Origin: Halobacteriovorax sp. JY17
GTDB taxonomy: Bacteria; Bdellovibrionota; Bacteriovoracia; Bacteriovoracales; Bacteriovoracaceae
DNA: 64,000 nt
NCBI RefSeq assembly: GCF_002753895.1
Contig: NZ_NJER01000001.1
Coordinates: 248,001 to 312,000 of the forward strand
Reading direction: 5' to 3'
Both the position numbers and the translations under genes were made by a program. The number at the start of each line of letters is the position of its first letter. The stretch's first letter is position 1. This document shows positions 62,103-64,000 of the stretch, in pieces. The notes below the pieces were generated by a model. The model was given only the letters and a program-made list of their open reading frames with translations, ran no database searches and had not been told where the DNA came from.

Positions 62103-63538
62103 TACCTCTTGCTCACTTTCTTATTTATTTTAACCGCTGCGCAGTTTGACTTAAGACCATAAGAGTAATCACCTAATTCATCGGCCCAGAATGCACCGTC
62201 AAAGTTCCAGAAGTCATCATCGATTGTTCTTTTTACATTTTCTAAACTTCCTCGACTTCTATTTGAGATAAGAGTTTTATTACTATAAAGTAGGTCTCTT
62301 TTCTTCGACATGATTTCAAGCTTGATATTGAACATCTCGTAGCTATACTTATGAATATCATTTATGAAAGTGAACATTTCTTTTTTTACATAGTGATTTA
62401 AGTGTTGAGTTCTCCAGCTAATTGATCTTTCTACTTGCTGAATAAGGTACTTTGTAAATTCACTCTGTTTTCTCTTGTTAAGGTATCTAAGTTCATTCTT
62501 AGCTTTCTTGAAACTTACTAAATCAACACTGAATTTTACTTTCTTTCTTATTTGGGTAACAAGATTTCTAATATATGGATTCAGGTTTTCAGTTTCTTTT
62601 AAAGAGCTAAATACAAGGTTAATAAAGTAAGTGTGAGAGTTCTTATTTGGAAGAACAATATTCTTTAGTTCATCACTCTTAGATTTATAAACTTTATAAT
62701 ATTGATCAATTGTCGCAAGACTATCGTCATAGAGACAAAGTCTGAAATAATTTAATGAATTCAAGACTTCTGACTCTGGAAAGAAGTAACTTGATAGAAG
62801 AGGTGATCTATACGTGACAACAAGCCCAAGAGATCTATTGAAGTCTTCTAAATAGTAGTTTGCCCAAGCTTTTTCGATTAATGTGTAAGGCCATCTATAT
62901 GATGTCTTTGGAATTTCATTGTAAGTTGCTATGGCCTTGGCAAATTGTTTTTGCTTATAGTAGAGTCTTGCAATATGCATAGTACAAGACTCACTTAATA
63001 CAGTGTAGTATCTCTTGAGCTTTTCTTTATCTGCTCGCCCCATGAAATCTTTAGAGACTTTAATACACTTATCAAATCTATCCTTTGCTCTCGATATGTC
63101 TCCAAGAATTTCTCTCGAAGTTCCTGCAACATAGAGAGCTTCAGGAGAAAATCTATTATTTAGAGGAATTCTCTCCGCTACTGTCATTGCATTTTTATAG
63201 TGCTGCATTCTAAACATTTTTAGAGCATAGATAAGTTGCAAAGTCGGTGAGTTATGCTTAATTAGGTCTTTATTTGAAAGACCTGCTAGCGAGTTCGTAC
63301 CAGACTTTAGAACAAGAATTTCCAATTTCTCTTCAAAATCTTTATCAAGTTTGTCGGCCTCAATAATATGTTCCGCCGCAAATGGAAGAGAAGAGAAATA
63401 ATACTTAGATTTAAATAGTTCATTAAAAATAGTAATATTTCTATCTTTTCCTTTTGAAAAGTAAACTTTTTCAGCTACTCCGAAGTGAGCTTTAGCTGAA
63501 AATGTAAATAGTATAACTAGTGCTATAATTATTTTCAT
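62102..63538 (-). CDS. Exported TPR-repeat protein
   Basis: A 478-residue protein with a signal peptide (residues 1-17). Residues 75-260 contain TPR-like repeats (APEALYVAGTSREILGDISRAKDRFDKCI, HIARLYYKQKQFAKAIATYNEI). The rest is helical and Lys/Tyr-rich and has no known domain. It has the layout of TPR proteins in the Myxococcus glt cluster. It follows the outer-membrane barrel gene by 9 bases and overlaps the small gene that follows. Confidence 0.75.
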   Translation of the reverse strand: MKIIIALVILFTFSAKAHFGVAEKVYFSKGKDRNITIFNELFKSKYYFSSLPFAAEHIIEADKLDKDFEEKLEILVLKSGTNSLAGLSNKDLIKHNSPTLQLIYALKMFRMQHYKNAMTVAERIPLNNRFSPEALYVAGTSREILGDISRAKDRFDKCIKVSKDFMGRADKEKLKRYYTVLSESCTMHIARLYYKQKQFAKAIATYNEIPKTSYRWPYTLIEKAWANYYLEDFNRSLGLVVTYRSPLLSSYFFPESEVLNSLNYFRLCLYDDSLATIDQYYKVYKSKSDELKNIVLPNKNSHTYFINLVFSSLKETENLNPYIRNLVTQIRKKVKFSVDLVSFKKAKNELRYLNKRKQSEFTKYLIQQVERSISWRTQHLNHYVKKEMFTFINDIHKYSYEMFNIKLEIMSKKRDLLYSNKTLISNRSRGSLENVKRTIDDDFWNFDGAFWADELGDYSYGLKSNCAAVKINKKVSKR

Positions 63539-63547
63539 TTTATTTCC

Positions 63548-64000
63548 TTAGAAGCTAAAACCAACCGAGAGTATTGCGTCTGTTGTTCCTCTTAATTTCG
63601 TAGTCGAGGCTTCTCCATTTATAACTGGACCTGGGGCTTTATACATTGATCTTTGAAGATCAATTCCAATAAACCATCTCTTAGAAGCATGAATTCTAAG
63701 TCCTGTCTTTGCTACTGCACCAGTGTAAGATTCAGCTTGAAACGTAGAAGATAGATTAGGATCAGATACTGTATCTTTATTTGATTCTGTATCAATTTTT
63801 GCTACACCTAAACCAAAGCTCCAGTCGAAGTAAATGATTTTGTTAAATGTATTGATCTTTCCATAGAATGGAGACCAGATACCCATCAATCCATATGAAG
63901 AAGTTAATCTTCTTATGAATGGAACACTTTGATTAATTCTTTGTAAGTTATCATAAGCATCATTATTCTTATTAGAGTAGCTATTGTAGAAACCTTCAAT
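63548..64000 (-). CDS. Outer-membrane beta-barrel protein of the Glt-like operon, 5'-truncated by window edge
   Basis: The last 150 residues of an outer-membrane barrel protein. The frame has no stop up to base 64000, so the gene starts outside the window; the Met at 63889 is internal. The readable part begins IEGFYNSYSNKNNDAYDNLQ, then PFIRRLTSSYGLMGIWSPFYGKINTFN and IIYFDWSFGLGVAKID, and ends in a C-terminal barrel strand (TDAILSVGFSF). This is the pattern of the Myxococcus-type outer-membrane barrel family (GltA/GltB-like). It is the first visible gene of the operon. Confidence 0.75.
   Translation of the reverse strand: MEGFYNSYSNKNNDAYDNLQRINQSVPFIRRLTSSYGLMGIWSPFYGKINTFNKIIYFDWSFGLGVAKIDTESNKDTVSDPNLSSTFQAESYTGAVAKTGLRIHASKRWFIGIDLQRSMYKAPGPVINGEASTTKLRGTTDAILSVGFSF

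Noticed and set aside
1-64000. tRNA, rRNA, CRISPR arrays, insertion sequences, prophage or integrase genes
   Set aside because: I looked for tRNA T-loop motifs, repeat-spacer patterns, transposase motifs and terminal inverted repeats and found none that hold up.

Overview
The window is a gene-dense (almost no gap over 300 bases), AT-rich stretch of a Gram-negative chromosome. Outer-membrane proteins, many lipoproteins with LxxC-type signal peptides, two exported endonuclease I paralogues, a subtilisin-like protease, a degenerate HD-GYP protein and a Glt/Agl-like gliding cluster together suggest a predatory member of the Bdellovibrionota, most likely a Bacteriovorax or Halobacteriovorax relative. 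This placement rests on gene content and composition as I read them; no database was searched.

Layout. 1-4260: a co-directional run (EamA transporter, UDP-glucuronate decarboxylase-like SDR, glycosyltransferase, amino-acid binding protein, AlkB). 4264-9936: MerR/B12-like regulator, protein-modifying and tRNA-modifying enzymes (bpt, tapT), an unlisted 52-residue gene, exported endonuclease I with a lipoprotein, and fabH. 9934-16721: unknown Cys-rich protein, aldo-keto reductase (tas), VC0807-type membrane protein, S8 protease, lipase-like hydrolase, truncated haemoglobin, DUF309 and a DnaQ-like exonuclease. 16943-26757: two-component pair, DsbA-like lipoprotein, second endonuclease I, MATE and MMPL exporters, PilZ protein and lytic transglycosylase. 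26992-34487: a six-gene overlapping operon, moxR - DUF58 - transglutaminase - tesA - ybbA - ybbP. 39329-34484 (minus): SWIM-SNF2 helicase, MotA/TolQ-like channel and a membrane-anchored VWA protein. 39370-53039: housekeeping and signalling genes (YciA thioesterase, ABC-2 exporter, HD-GYP-like, GDPD, histidine kinase, thiolase, Popeye-like protein, RecQ, sirtuin) plus two small genes. 53161-54439: a DnaA-like paralogue preceded by three 12-bp direct repeats. 54474-64000 (minus, running off the right edge): one long operon for a trans-envelope machine.

Two systems stand out. The last operon encodes an outer-membrane barrel, a TPR protein, a small exported protein, one TolQ-like and two TolR-like proteins, a 953-residue exported TPR protein, a TPR lipoprotein and an FHA-TM-AgmX/PglI-type protein. 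One TolQ plus two TolR plus an FHA/AgmX-type linker and TPR lipoproteins is the make-up of the Myxococcus AglRQS/Glt gliding motor. The second is the SNF2 - MotA-like - VWA set, which puts a proton-channel pair next to a DNA translocase; that pairing recalls Zorya defence systems, but with a VWA domain where ZorB has a peptidoglycan-binding domain. The link between those three genes is inference from position only.

Genes are tightly packed. Many convergent pairs overlap at their 3' ends with no terminator between them, and several operons show ATGA/TAATG-type overlaps.
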